From positions 14,512,965-14,576,964 of the forward strand of contig NC_092459.1 of NCBI RefSeq assembly GCF_047495875.1: a DNA stretch of 64,000 nt. The letters run 5' to 3'. This DNA comes from Pithys albifrons albifrons. Lineage: Eukaryota > Chordata > Aves > Passeriformes > Thamnophilidae. Positions 35,231 through 47,800 of this stretch are shown piece by piece. How positions within the stretch are numbered: the stretch's first letter is position 1; each line of letters begins with the position of its first letter. A model generated the notes under the pieces. It worked only from the letters and a program-made list of their open reading frames with translations. It ran no database searches and was not told the origin of the DNA. The position numbers and the translations under genes were made by a program.

Positions 35231-38200
35231 CAGGTGTTTCACAATTAGTGTCTTACATTACTCAAAACCCATATACTTCCCCAAAACTGACTTAAACAAT
35301 TCTTAAACCCCTCAAAAATATTAGAAAATAGATTTACGTTCTTAATATGGAAGCATTTTCATTCCATAAAATTGCTCACCTGTCACTTGTTTAAGTTAAG
35401 CAAAGTAGAAGAGCAAGCAAAATATTCAACCAGTATCTGCACAAATTTGGTGTCTGTCAAGAAGACATAATTTCCTTGCCAAAAAAGCTGAACTGCAGTC
35501 TGACTATTCCTCTCAGGGCTGGTATATAATGAAGTATAAACTCCTTTGGGAGTCCGTTTTGCTGCTGGAATTCAAACTAGAACAAGCAGAAGCTATGGTG
35601 AGATAAGAAATACTCCTGCTATGCTCCACAGCTGCATTGTATGTCTACAGCGTGCAATGTGTGAAATAGTCTTTGGCCTTCCAAGCACAGGCAATGTGCC
35701 AGCAAAGCTCTTGCATATATCTTTGTGTCTTTGCTGTCTAAAGACTGTGGTTATATGCCTCAATGAAGAAAAGGATCTGTGAGGCTATGGAAGTGGGGGA
35801 GCTACAGGTAAAGAGCAGATGGGAAAGGGTGTTGCAGTGATGCAATCTGCACATTCCTTCAAATGGAGTGGGCACACAAATGGATTGGAAATTTCAACAT
35901 ACAGTGTTGAAAACCTCTGAACCTGGGTGTCTTTCTCATCCATATTTAGCTGTTTATCTGCAATGTTTTTGAAAGCTCAAAGTTTAGTTTTTGTTCATAC
36001 AGCACCGACAACTGTAAAGAAAGATAGCTCACTTTTCCAGCTCAGGAAAGTAAATGTTAGAAAACCTGCAGCAGCAAACATAATCCTTAATGGCTGCTGC
36101 ATTAAAAAATAAATTATATCATTGTTTTTATTTATACCTCTGATTTTTAAGAAAGTTTGATTAGAATTTTATGTTATGCACATGATTTCCATTATTATAG
36201 TATCCAGTCCTTTGCAATATTTTAAGGGAATGAGGGAGTTTCACAGTGAGAAAGGTCAATTTCAGGGTTTGTTTTTCAGAGCTAGGCCTAAAGTAATTAA
36301 CAGTGATCAAGAGTAGACTTACCTAAAGATATCAGACTTATTTGTACTAAGCAGTTTTTGTATTAAACACCGAAATGTAGCTATGCTGCTTCTTTAACAA
36401 AATGGACTTTCTAAAAAAACTATTGAAGTGTCTGAGGCTTGGAACCAGTACCCCTGGAGGTGGACTGGGTGGATTGGGGTAGCGTATCTGTACCAATAAC
36501 ATAGTTAATGTGCTTAATACTAGTTCCCCAGTCATAAGCAAAAATCTAGTTTCTACCTACATTGTAATTAGCATAATTTGAGTAGTCATTTATAAGCTGT
36601 TGTCTATTACTTTTTGGCTTCCACAAAAAAAACCCAACAAAAAAACAAGAAACAAAAAACCAAACCAAACCAAAAAAAAAAAAAAAACAAGAAAGGGAAA
36701 AAAATGACAGGAAGAGTTAAGGAGTTAAGTATGTAAAGAGTGTAGGAACATAACTGCATTAAACAGTAGTACCTTACCAGTGAGGTAGCAGCAGTACACT
36801 TCAAACTTAATCATGTTCCTATGAGAAGTCAAGGTTCTTCAGAATAATGTTTTCTAAAATAAAAAAGGACTGCATAATGTTCCATTACAAGTATAAGCAG
36901 AATTTGTTTTTGTTCTCTTTATAACCTAATCTCACCACTCTGTAATTGTAATCTAATCACAAATATTCAAATATTTACTTCTTTTTAAAAACCTTATGAT
37001 TTCTTCAAAGTATACAGAAGAGATAATTAGCCAAGTTCTTACTAAATGGCCCAGAGAAGTTTAAGTAAGTCTGTTCTGGAATGAATTAAGTGATAGTGAA
37101 GTAATAATATGGTGGTTTTAATAATAAATAGTGGTTTTAAATGGAAATCAGGACAAGAGAAATTTGTGAAGAACAAAGAGACAGGAAATATCTTAAATGC
37201 AAAATGGAAGAAAAATAAATAAATATGTAAGAAAGGTGTAGAAAAATCTAAAAAAAAAAAAAAGTGAAAGTTATACTCTTAAGACTTACAGAGAGGATCT
37301 AGGAGTCCTTATTTTTTAAGTACAGTCTGAAGCAACTTATAATTGCAACTCCTTTTAAGAAATAAAGTTGAGGACTCACATTAAAAATCAGATGTTTCCA
37401 AACCACTCAGGAAGAACGTCCCTATAAAATGAAAGAACTGAATTTGTTATTTAGTGGAGAATATCTTCAAATTAGAAGTGATCTAAAGAGAAAACTGGAA
37501 CATAAAAATCTAAAGAACTCTCTTAAGGCATATTGTAAATTCAAAAAAATATTCGAATATAAGGACAGGAATGCATTAGATTACAAATTATATAAAGATG
37601 GTAGAGAACACTGCTGCTAAAGTTTAGCTTTGTTCAGCTCTGTATCTGAGAAGATAGCATGGCAGTCATGAAAAGTCTGTGTGTGTGAAAATCCTGGACT
37701 GAATAAAATTCACCTGATTAATGTACCTAAATTTTGAGTGAGCCTTATGTCTCTTAAGCACTTCCTTAAGCATTTGCTGAATCTATCCATGGAAAGAATT
37801 ACTCAGTTTTAAAGATCTTCAGTGACAGAACCTGAGTGATCAAGTTTAAGCATCTAAGTTAGACAATTGGCTTTCTTTATGGCAGCTTTAGATTTACAAA
37901 CTTCTTTCTGCTATCTAGGTGAAAAACTTGGCCAAATATTTATGAAAAAATGTTTAGTGAGGCATTTGAAATTATGCATGGATTAGAGAGAGCAGGATTT
38001 CACTTTAGATTTAGGTTACACTGGTTAGCATATGAAATTATGGTGTTATTAGGCTTCTTAAATCCACTTACATGCACAGTTGAGGCAGAATTACATAAAA
38101 GAAAGAAATGACCATAAACAAGTGATGGAAGTGGGAGATAAAGTATGATTCAAAGACAGAGCAGTATTTAACAGAGAATTAGAACCCTTCTTTTAGTTGA

Positions 38201-38397
38201 TGTAATTGTCATTTTTGTAGTAGAACATTTCTTTCTAAGGAAATGTTGATTTTCAGAGTTAATACACAGCTTGAAAGCAAGTAGACTGCAGGTATTGGCA
38301 TCCTGACCAAGTTTCTGGTAATATATTTTCAGGAGATACCAACATGTAGCATTTTGCAGTGTATATTCAAAGGTATTTGTAATGCCCTTGTGAGAAG
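35231..38397. other. Unique AT-rich stretch
   Basis: It contains an A-rich, AAAC-like tract at 36624-36691 and an A-run near 37248-37263. No mobile element, exon or RNA gene was recognised. Confidence 0.5.
36624..36691. repeat. A-rich low-complexity tract (AAAC/AACC-like)
   Basis: Runs of A interrupted by single or double C residues, including a run of about 16 A, fill this interval. On the minus strand it gives the F-rich open frame at 36607-36804. Confidence 0.92.
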
Positions 38398-39330
38398 ATT
38401 AGGAGCAGACACTAATCTCTTCTCTGTGGTGACCAGTGACAGAACCCAAGGGAAGGGCCTGAAGTTGTGCCAAGGAGGCTTAAGCTGGATATGAGAAAAA
38501 GCTTCTTCACCCATGTTATGGGTTTAGCTAGGTAGGCCTAAATTTAGGCTTTGGATTTCAGACTAGGCCTGGGACTGTCAGCTGACTTGAGCTGGGCTGA
38601 GCTAGCTGATAACTGACTTCTTCTAGCCAATAGTATTCCATACCATATTCTGACATCATCTCAAAGAGTAAGAGCCAGTGTGGGAGTGCCTTGGTCAGTT
38701 CTTTCATAGCTGTTGTCTCAGAAGGATGTACTGTGCTGTCCCAGGAGGGATGAGAAGACCAGGCCCAGAGCACCAGCTTACCACCATATTATCTTAGGGA
38801 AGTAAAATGTTTGCTCTTACTTTTCTGCTTAAGTCTGTCTCTCTGGGGATTGAGTTCTCTGAAGTAATTTGTAGTTAAAATGGTGGAATTTGTGTTCTCT
38901 GGGGAGTGGGGAGTTATTTCTTGTTATTTCTAACTTCTGTAAGTGCATGTTATATTGTAGTTTGCTTTTAATATTCTCTTTTCTATATAAATATATATAT
39001 AGTTTAAGTATAAACTGGTTTGAGTTTCTAGATTTTTTCCCCTTTCTCCCTGTTCTCAGCGAGAGGGGGAAAAAAACCTGACTCTGTGTTGGGCAGTTGG
39101 CATTTTGCCAGCTCAACCCAAGACAACCCAAAAGGTGTTTGGGTGCTGGAACAGGCTCCACAAAGAAGTGATCACAGCATCAAGTCTGACAGAGTTCAAG
39201 AAGCATTTGCACAATGCTCTCGGGCACATAGAGTGACTCTTAGGGATAGTCCTGTGCAGGACCAGGGGTTGGACTCAGTGATCCTTATGGTCCGTTCCAA
39301 CTCGGCATGTTCCACGAGTCTGTGATTTTA
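38398..39330 (+). mobile_element. CR1 LINE 3' end split by a solo LTR
   Basis: The 5' half (38398-38513) reads aggagcagacactaatctc, gaccagtgacagaacccaag and gaggcttaagctggatatg, ending at cttcttcaccca. The 3' half (39126-39330) resumes with tgctggaacaggctccac, gtctgacagagttcaagaag and ggttggactcagtgatcc and ends in a tail. The two halves are continuous parts of one CR1 if the LTR and one copy of accca are set aside. The order of events is therefore CR1 first, LTR second. Confidence 0.93.
38514..39125 (+). mobile_element. Solo LTR nested in a CR1, exact 5-bp target duplication
   Basis: It starts TGTTATGGGTTTAGCT and ends CAACCCAAGACA. Exact accca copies flank it at 38509-38513 and 39126-39130. 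A TA-rich promoter-like block (tctatataaatatatatata) lies near 38981-39000. The last 250 bases or so match the minus-strand LTR at 1125-1710, while the first 350 bases are clearly different, so the two belong to related subfamilies with different U3 parts. No internal viral sequence is present. Confidence 0.92.
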
Positions 39331-41230
39331 TCAAAGAAATTGGACTGCCAAGTTATGTTAGTTTCTCAGTGAATTCATCTTGCCAAACTTCCAAGCAAAA
39401 CTTTTAATGGGACCAACAGGAGGAAGTGAGTTTCTTTTTGTCAATCCCTTCTTTTCACTGTGAACTTTAAATTTCCCTAGTGGAAGTAGAACACGAAAAA
39501 AAATTGTCATATTCCTTAAAGTGCTTTAAGCTATCAATAAACCATCAGAACATGAGTAGGCTGCTGATTACATAATCAACCTTGCAATGTATACATTAAA
39601 TCTATTTAGAAAGAATCCTGTTCACTGACAAATTATAACTAATTTTCTTTGGACCTGTAAAATAGTTGTTAGGAACCCAGTTAAGTTCCTACTCTGTAAC
39701 ACATAGTAATAGAGTAGTTTGCATTAGTAAAGTGAAATAATATAGTGTCTCAAAAATGTCAGTATTTTTGGTATATATCGCACCAAAAGCATAGCTGGAG
39801 AGTGGAAGTAATTTAGTATGAAATATATTCTGATAACTAGTGCATGGCAAAGCTAACAAACAATGTCAAGCCTTCCATGTGATGCATCACACAGTATCCA
39901 TATGGTGATGCATAAGTTATATTAGGGGTTCCAAATAAGATTAAACTGATTATTACAGTCATGTTAGATTTCTTTGTTCACATAATGTCACAGCAATTGT
40001 TCTTGTGTTCTAAGAATATAATGGTATCACCAGCTGGATTAGGTGTTCTTGGTCTGCTGTTCCCACAAGAATAGACTTTATGTTTTTAATTAGACTATTT
40101 CAGGATCAGGATGCCCTAAAGCAATGAGATGGAGAATGAAGAGATGAAAATAAAACAAAGATAGAATTATACAACATTAAAAAACACCCCAAAATCCCCA
40201 AAAAAAGAGTTGAGAAAAGACCATCTTCTGATACTTAAATAGAGGCTGGGGCAAGGTAGGCTAAGAGGATTAGACAATGTAGCTGGAAAAACCAGATCAA
40301 AGGAGATTGTTTTGAGCAAGGATCTTAAACAGAAGTCTGATGTAGATTTGAAAAATAGAAAAATAGTTTTATGGACTCTGCAGATTGCAGGTGGTAAGAT
40401 CATCCTGAGTCTATTTTGGTATAGAATTCCCATTGCCCTGGGAGCTCCACACACAGAACAGAAGGGCTCTCTGTGCTCAAACTTAGGCTTGCTCAATTTA
40501 TTCTGTTTGTAAAAGCATTTGTGTGAAGACCCTCAAAGTCTGTAATCGAAGAAAAAAAAGAATACACTTTTACTGCAGCAGCTCAGAATTTTTTAAAACA
40601 TACTCTGTGCAATTTAAATTGAAAATTGTAAGATGAGGCAGATGCAATGTAGTTCATTTCCCTTAAAAAAAACCCTAAAAGTAAAATATATTGCTTAAGC
40701 AGCAGGCACCTTTTCCTTTTCAAGCTGCTTCTTATGCCTCAAGCAGGATGCTTATAGTCTGAGCATTTTTATTATAGTCAAAAAACATCCGGAACAATGC
40801 CAGAGACTAGAGCAGCTGTGAGTCAAAACTAAATATCACATGGGTGGGATCGCCATAGTAACTAACTCCAAGTGCATCAGATACACGAGAAAGGAGTTCA
40901 CTCTTCAGTTTATCTTTCACCTGAACCTGAGGTCAATTCCTCTGTTGAAAGCTTACTAAAGAATATAATAACAATAAAAACAATAATACTAATAATACTA
41001 CTACTAATAATACTAATACTAATACTACTACTAATAATGATAATAATGAGCTGAAATTTTTTTCCCCTTAGAAGACTAGAGGAGGTCATCATAAAAGCCT
41101 TCAACTATGAAAGGCTTTTATAAAAAAGTGAAAAGGTATTCTGTCTGTAGAATAAATTGTGACAAGAAACAATTAAGCTGAAAATTTAAACTGTGAAAAG
41201 TTAAGGAAAACAGTGCTGAATATTTTCTTT
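39331..41230. other. Unique AT-rich stretch with one trinucleotide tract
   Basis: No element was recognised apart from the trinucleotide-like tract at 40961-41048. Confidence 0.5.
40961..41048. repeat. Imperfect TAA/TAC trinucleotide microsatellite
   Basis: Alternating aat, act and aataat units run from gaatataataac to gataataatgag. The minus-strand frame I-I-S-S-S-I over this tract is a by-product. Confidence 0.95.
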
Positions 41231-41352
41231 TGAGACTCTCCACCACTAAGGTGTTTAAGAATATGCTAGACAGCCATCTGTCAGCAGTGATAATAAGTAT
41301 AGTTAATCTTGTCTTCAGGGATGGACTGTCTCTTGGAGACCCTTCCAACAGT
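41231..41352 (+). mobile_element. Ancient CR1 or related LINE fragment
   Basis: The phrases ctaaggtgtttaagaatatgc, agacagccatctgtcagc and ggatggactgtctcttgg, then agacccttccaaca, follow the pattern of old CR1/L3-like 3' ends (ggacagccatctgtcag ... ggtggactagatgacc ... cccttccaac). Divergence is high, and the tail is eroded. Confidence 0.6.
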
Positions 41353-43705
41353 TTTTTAATGTAGCTATTCCCAAATCTCAGCAGATCTTTAAGGGGAACA
41401 TTGGCAAGACAGTACATACTGCAAAATCTGTAGAAGAAATACACACCATCTAGAAATATGGTTTACTGAAGTTTCAGATTAAATGCATAGGACCGTCTGC
41501 ATTTAGCTCTTGTTGTTGCTACATTTTGTGTGAAAAAATAGTGTATTATTGGTTTACAAAGGTAGCTTCTACTAAATTACCAGTACTTGGTTTTCTGCAG
41601 AAACAGAAATTCCAGGACAATTGAAGGGTAAAGAATGTTAGGTAAAGTGTTTATTACTGTTACAAAACCCCAGGACAGAAATGATTTGGAAGTTTCAAAG
41701 ACAATTTCAATGACATATTGTAAAATCTAAAGAAGAAAGGTTCATGGCTACTCTAGGCTGATTGCAGCATTTCTGGGATAAAGTTTCTTTTTTTGAACAG
41801 CCAAGATAGAAAGATTTGTGGAAAGAACAGTATTAGCAAACAAGTTAAACTTTAAAATGGGTAAAGCATACATCACAGGGGAGGTGAGTGTCAGGTTTAA
41901 ATTTCTGAAGAATCTGACCACTGAGAATTCTCATTCTTTTTTACATCAAAGGCAAAGGATCAGATGTCTAAGTCTGGGTTCCTGTTTCTGCTCTTTTGGT
42001 CTCCAGATGAATATTTATTAAGTTATGCAAAACAAAACAAGTATTTTGTTTTGATTTTTTGGTTTCTCCTTTCTTGGTGTTGAGTTTAGTGTTCTTTTGT
42101 GTATAAATAATACAGAAATGGAACTAGTCTTGGCATATATATGATTACTGAACTGTACCCTGGTGTAGCTAGGCTCAGGGGAAGACCTCAACTTGAGAAG
42201 GCCAATGTGAATCTCATACCAGCTAAATATTTTAGAGGACAATTTCAACCAAATTTGGCAAAGTGATAGTAATTTCCAAAGGTAGAGCAATGCAGTAATT
42301 TATCTAAATGAAAATTTAGATAAATTCTAAGAGACTTTGATGCTACACTGAAGGACAAATGGACAAGTTACTCTTTTACAGACATTGGAGTATTCACACA
42401 GATTTCTATATCAAAAGCCAATTCACCCCATGACCTGCAAAATTGCATTGAAGGCATTAGTTGTATCTGAAAGCACAACTACAACAGAGGTGCACAAATT
42501 GTAATGATGTTTTATAAATGGCAGAACTGTTGAAGACACATATACGTCGGTCACTGCAGCTAAAGCAGCAATGTTTTAAAGGTAGGGGCAGAAGACTGGG
42601 CAGCAGTTATACAGTGCATCAAGAGTAAGACCAAATGATATAGTCTATAAGTTCAGGCATAGACAGTGCAGAAGGAAATGGGTGAGTTAACAAAAGACAA
42701 AAGCAACAGTCCATGTGTATGGTAAATCTCATTGGAATCAGCAAAATGGCACAAAGCCAACAGCAGGACTAAGAATGCTCTGGATACGTGCATCTGATCT
42801 GGACAGGTTGTGATTCCAGATGGCTTAAAGACAAATCACATCCAGTTTGAATGTTTTAAATGTTTAATTTTATTAAAAAGTCCTAACGGAGCTTTTCTTA
42901 GCAGGAAATGGCATGATCACTGCTATGTGCAGCTCCAGTTGGGAAAGAGTGCATTATTGTCATGTTTATTTTGAGCAAAGTCCTCCTGGTGTGGAGCAGC
43001 TGCATGGTCCCCAGGCACCCTGAAAGGTGGCACTCCAACAGGATGTCTGGAAGCACGGCTGGCATGTCCCAGAAGGGTCTGCTCAAACTAGTTCTGCACA
43101 GACGGCTGGGAAGTGCGAGTTCCCATGTTGGTCACAAGCGTTCAGAGTGCCAGCTTGGAGGCCAGTCTGTCGGAATTTAAACTCCTTCACAAAAGGTATG
43201 AACTTTATACAAGAGAGGAGTAGGCAGACTGCAAAGGACCCAGCAGGGATGCTTTCCAAAATTATCTGAGGCATTAAAAACTAAACCAAACAAAAACAAA
43301 AACACCTAACTAAACAAAAAAACAGGGGGGGAAGAGTTTTATTACTAATGTGGAAATACAATTTTTAAATGCAAAATATAAAAACATCTTCATTGAATAA
43401 GCTTTCTAAAAGGAGCTTCCTACCATTCACAGGGTGCATGAGCCAGAGAGTACTAGATACTTAAATTAGTACAATGATACTAAAATTCCTCAGGAATTTC
43501 CTAAAAGGAAAAAAATTTTGAGAAACCTTGTACTTTTTTTTCCTGTTCTTTCCTACACTCTCTAATCTTGTTCTTCCTCTTGCTAATTAAAGACCAATAT
43601 ACTGCAGCCTAATAGCTGTCCACGATTCACTGAGAAAGAGAATGAGCTGTTTTATTCTACATAAAATAACCCATGAATCTCTATCCCATCACCCTTTATT
43701 TTTAG

Positions 43706-43826
43706 AAGCAGGTTTGACAGCTCCTCTGCTGGGCCTTGCTGTCCGCATATTAGAACTTGCACCTTGGGCATCACCAGTATGGGATGCAGAGCACAGGACA
43801 TTTAAATGTAGCAGGGCAAAATACCG
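43706..43826 (+). other. Exon-like interval with good acceptor and donor strings (candidate)
   Basis: A pyrimidine-rich stretch ending atcaccctttatttttag (43688-43705) precedes the interval and a strong donor, CCG then GTAAGG, follows it (43824-43832). The 121-base interval is GC-richer than its surroundings and open in one of three frames (in-frame with the ATG at 43642), whereas the other two frames contain stops. The peptide, about 40 residues, is not one I recognise. Exon-like strings of this quality occur by chance in long introns, so a real exon is only one possibility; a non-coding exon of a long non-coding RNA is another. Confidence 0.25.
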
Positions 43827-44051
43827 GTAAGGGTCCAGACTATTAAACCTCAGCAACTGGCCACGTCTGCCTGAGGAGGTTTCTAGAATTACTTTTAATT
43901 AGTGGTAACAATTCTGTTGTCAGAAAGAGATGGATATGAGATTTGAAGCCCTTAGCCCCAGATGTGCTTTGCAGCTGGCAGGTAGAGGACAGAATGCCTT
44001 TTCAAAAGCCAACATCTACTTTTGGAAAGGCTTCATCTTCACACAATATAA

Positions 44052-44065
44052 CCACCAGATGTCAT
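44052..44065 (+). promoter_or_regulatory. CTCF-like core motif
   Basis: The string ccaccagatgtcat fits the CTCF core consensus CCASYAGRKGGCRS at 12 of 14 positions. It lies on the opposite strand to the similar motif at 17796-17809, so the two motifs would point away from each other. Binding is not shown. Confidence 0.22.
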
Positions 44066-44574
44066 CTAAAATGACTTGGGAGTTTTAAGGCAGCAGGAAA
44101 TACAGGTATGTGGGGCTTTGGCTTTCTTGTAGGGATTTGCTTTTGTGGTTTTACCAGTCTTTAACTTAAGCAGAAAGAGAGGTCAGGAGGTTACTAGGTC
44201 TGAGGAGGAATGTTGTTCTTACCTATCAGCACAGTACCTCTGTGTTTTCCTGTGACATATCATTACAGACCTCTTTTTATCTAAGCTACTTAGCGGTAGT
44301 TCATTAAATAAAACCAAACTGCCCATACCACAGGTTAGAATATTAAGTGGCAACACTGAATAAATATTAACTCACAGTACTCCTTTGAGTACATGGGTCA
44401 ACCAATAGATTTGGAACAGTGACATCACCTTAGTTACTCAAACATCAGCCATGGATCTCTTCCTAGAAGCTGTTTTGCAACAAATTGACCTCTAAATTAG
44501 CTGGTAGATCCATTACACCCAGAGTTTTGTTTATATTAGAAATGCCAGAGAGGTTGTGATTTTTTGTTATTTTT

Positions 44575-44880
44575 GGTTATGAATGCCATGGGTTGCAAGA
44601 CAAAGTGGAACAACATTGAACAATAAATGAAATTAGGGAACCGTTAGCATCGATCAGTTCATGTCTGTTGCCAAGGGCAATCTTAGTGAGTCTCATTTTA
44701 AATTCTATTGAACAAATTAATGTATAATTTACTTATCATGAACAGTGGCTGATCAGAAGAAGCTTCAAGAGGTAGGGCGTGCTAATGGATCTTAAAATTG
44801 GATCCTAGCCATGGCAATGAGCCTGGAGCTAAGCATCATTGTTAATGGATGGTGTTTGAATACAACACAAAAAGATAGTG
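44575..44880. other. Possible conserved non-coding element
   Basis: The stretch lacks homopolymers and microsatellites and is dense in short strings typical of developmental enhancers: homeodomain-like taatgg and ttaatg, SOX-like acaatg/cattgtt, and a ccatggcaatgag block. No open frame of note crosses it. The judgement rests on texture only. Confidence 0.25.
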
Positions 44881-47800
44881 CATTGGTCATAGACACTTCT
44901 TTATGCTGTATTTTCTGTATCAACATTTCTTGTCTTTAGAGCACCTCTGCCTTCTGTCCAGTTTTTTTTTTTCCTTTTTAATGTCAATGGGATAGTTTAT
45001 TTTCTTTAATTTCTCCTATTCCCTTGCACTCTTCCTCCTTTGGTTTATTTTTAAAAGTGCCTAAAATACATTTGAAGAATTTTAGGAATCAGCTGTGTTA
45101 ATATCTGTGCAGCAGCAACCACAACTGCAATTTTTGTGTGACCAGATGAGTATGTGTTCAGACAGGCACACCAACATGCCGAATGGGTGAACTCTCTTAT
45201 TGAAGGTTATTTGTGTTTTAGTGAAGGGAACAGAACAGAAGAAAAGGAAAGGTACTGTTAATTAGCACTTCTTGGTACAAAATCATCTTACTTTTTTTTC
45301 TTTTTTTTTTTTAATGTGGGACTGAAAGAAAATTTACTGGAAATGCATATGTACTTCAATTGCATGTTATCTTTGTAGAGTCTATTCAATTGAACTGGCT
45401 TGTGTGACTGAAAATAATTTTTCTTCCATTGTCAATCTAAAGGTCTTTAAAACCTCATAGGAAATTTTGACTTTTCATAAACCCTTCAGAATACTCACAA
45501 TTATGTGACATAATTTCTTCAAATGAACTAATAAACAGCAATGATTTTCATAATTTTTTTTAAACAAGCTTAATTTCCAAGCACATTTTCACAATATCAC
45601 TAGACATGTTTTTCCTACTAATAAAAGTTAGAGCAATTTTCTTTTAGTTCTGGAGATCTTTTTTTCTTTGCTTTTTACTTTTGTAAAGGCCAAATGCCTT
45701 TCCGGATTTCTCAACAGAAGAAAAAGCTTAGAAAAAGAAATGGTTTCAGCTCCAGTAGAATCCAAATGGAATTATTTGACTTCCTGGACACATAAGCCCA
45801 CCCGCCAAAAGCAAACACTGGGAGGACAAATGGCTATTATTACAGAAGTAATTTAAGAAATTAACATCTATAAATCCCTATCATCAGCATATATCACAGG
45901 GTAAAATGTAGGACAAAGGCAAGAGAAGGAGGAGAGAAAATGCACACATGTGAATGTTGAGGGCTGAGGAGCAAAAGAGTTGGAGGGCACAGAATAACTT
46001 TGACACACAGCACAATGGTTAGCTTTGATTTTCATTGTGGTGTAGGATTTCCCTGTTTGTGCTGCAGAACTTGTTGAAGACTCTGTATGATGGCTGTTGT
46101 GTACTGAGAAGAGCTGATGACCCTGTTACCCATGCATGATTCACAATTCTTACCGAGAAATTAATTTTTGACTTCTCCAGAGAGGGTAGCTTTTGTGATT
46201 ACATTTTGTTATGAGTTACTTTACAAATGTAATTTTAAAAATGTCATATATAATATACAGCAGACCTATTATCTCCTTTACAACTACCAGATGCTAAGTG
46301 CAAACCATCAGTATCAAAGTTGTTTTATGTATGGTTATAACTAAGAAGCTGAGCAGCATTCTTTTTTGCTAATTCACAGTAACCATCCTTTTTGATGTAT
46401 TCTTTAAACATAGCCCAAAGAAGCAGACTGTGTTTAAGTGGAATGTGGGATCATTTCAATGCAGAAAAAAAAGTACACAAATGAGCTTTCATTCAGCTAA
46501 GAGAAATCTTGAAAATTTTCTTCCCTATTTTTAGTACTGATCAAAATTATGGCCACCCAATCTTTTTATGCTCAGAAAGTTTCATTCCTTATTGGCTATT
46601 GTTGCCAGTAATTATTCCTTATGCTTTCTCTCCAGGACTTTCTTTTCTGATATCTCAACTTCCAGTTTTGCCAAGAGTTTTGTTTCATTAATGAACTATT
46701 CATACCCACATATCTTCCTGGATGTTACAGCTCATGCTTTTGTAACTATGGTAAAGATTGCTTACTTTTGCACTTTGAATTCTCTCTAAGCTCCTGGTTG
46801 TTCTCAATGAAAAGAAGTTACAGTTCTGGTGATGCATTCTTTGGCTGATTACAGCCAAACACTCTTTGGCTTCAGTGAAAGAATCCAAAATGACACAAGA
46901 TAAGGTTCTAGCCCAGAAAGAAAACACATAGCTAATATTGGAGTGCTGTTGAAAGCAAATACCTGATAGTTGAAGAAACTGAAAACCCCTGAGAAAAACA
47001 GCACAGTTCTGCATGGAACAGACTTGAGGGAGTGGAAACTACACTGAAACATTTGTGTTGCTATTTGGTAGGCACCATGGTTTATATTCCTGTTTTCCTA
47101 AAATTCCTAAAATAATCCCTCTATACTTGTTCAACAGCTCCTGAATCCACTTTGAAAATTTTGTCTTGACTGGATAAGGTAAATTTAAAGTCATAACAAA
47201 ACATAGAACAAGGTTAGAATTCAGACAAAACTGAAACTTATTGAAAACAAACAATAGCCAGCATAGTAAAGAAGAAGAAATATTTTCAGCTGATGAACTA
47301 CTTGTGCTACTTTCCTGGCAAACTAAGTGCAAGTGAATATTCTACAACTTACTCAAAACACAGCAATTAATAAGTGTTTCCCCTGCATAAGAATTGAAAT
47401 TGATAAGATGAAATGGATTCCTGAAATTCTTCTTATAACTTTGCGTAAAACATTTCGCAACAATTTATGAAGGCAAAGTTTCATTCATTGATTCACTAAT
47501 GCTTTAATAAATTCTGGTGGGCAAAATTTCATAGACCTACTGTAGGCATTTGTTTGGCAGTGCATGGATTTAGCAATGCACAGATTTGCTGTCTTTCTCC
47601 ACCATCACAACCTTTGCCATTACAATGGAGGTGCAAGGTGCTCTGATGAAGCAGGCTGTAAGCAGACCCTCGTTGGCAGTAGCAGAACTCATACAGGATT
47701 ATTGATGACAAAATACTATTCCAATGTCACCATCCTAAAGACCTATATACCTCCAATGTGGACACTCTGGCTTCTATTCTTCTCACATTCCCTGTGCTCG

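Larger units (their letters stand above)
41353..44574. other. Unique stretch with one exon-like interval and one GC-richer patch
   Basis: No mobile element was recognised. A GC-richer patch lies at about 42970-43180, with three overlapping frames on both strands. An exon-like interval at 43706-43826 is listed separately. A CTCF-like motif lies at 44052-44065. Confidence 0.45.
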
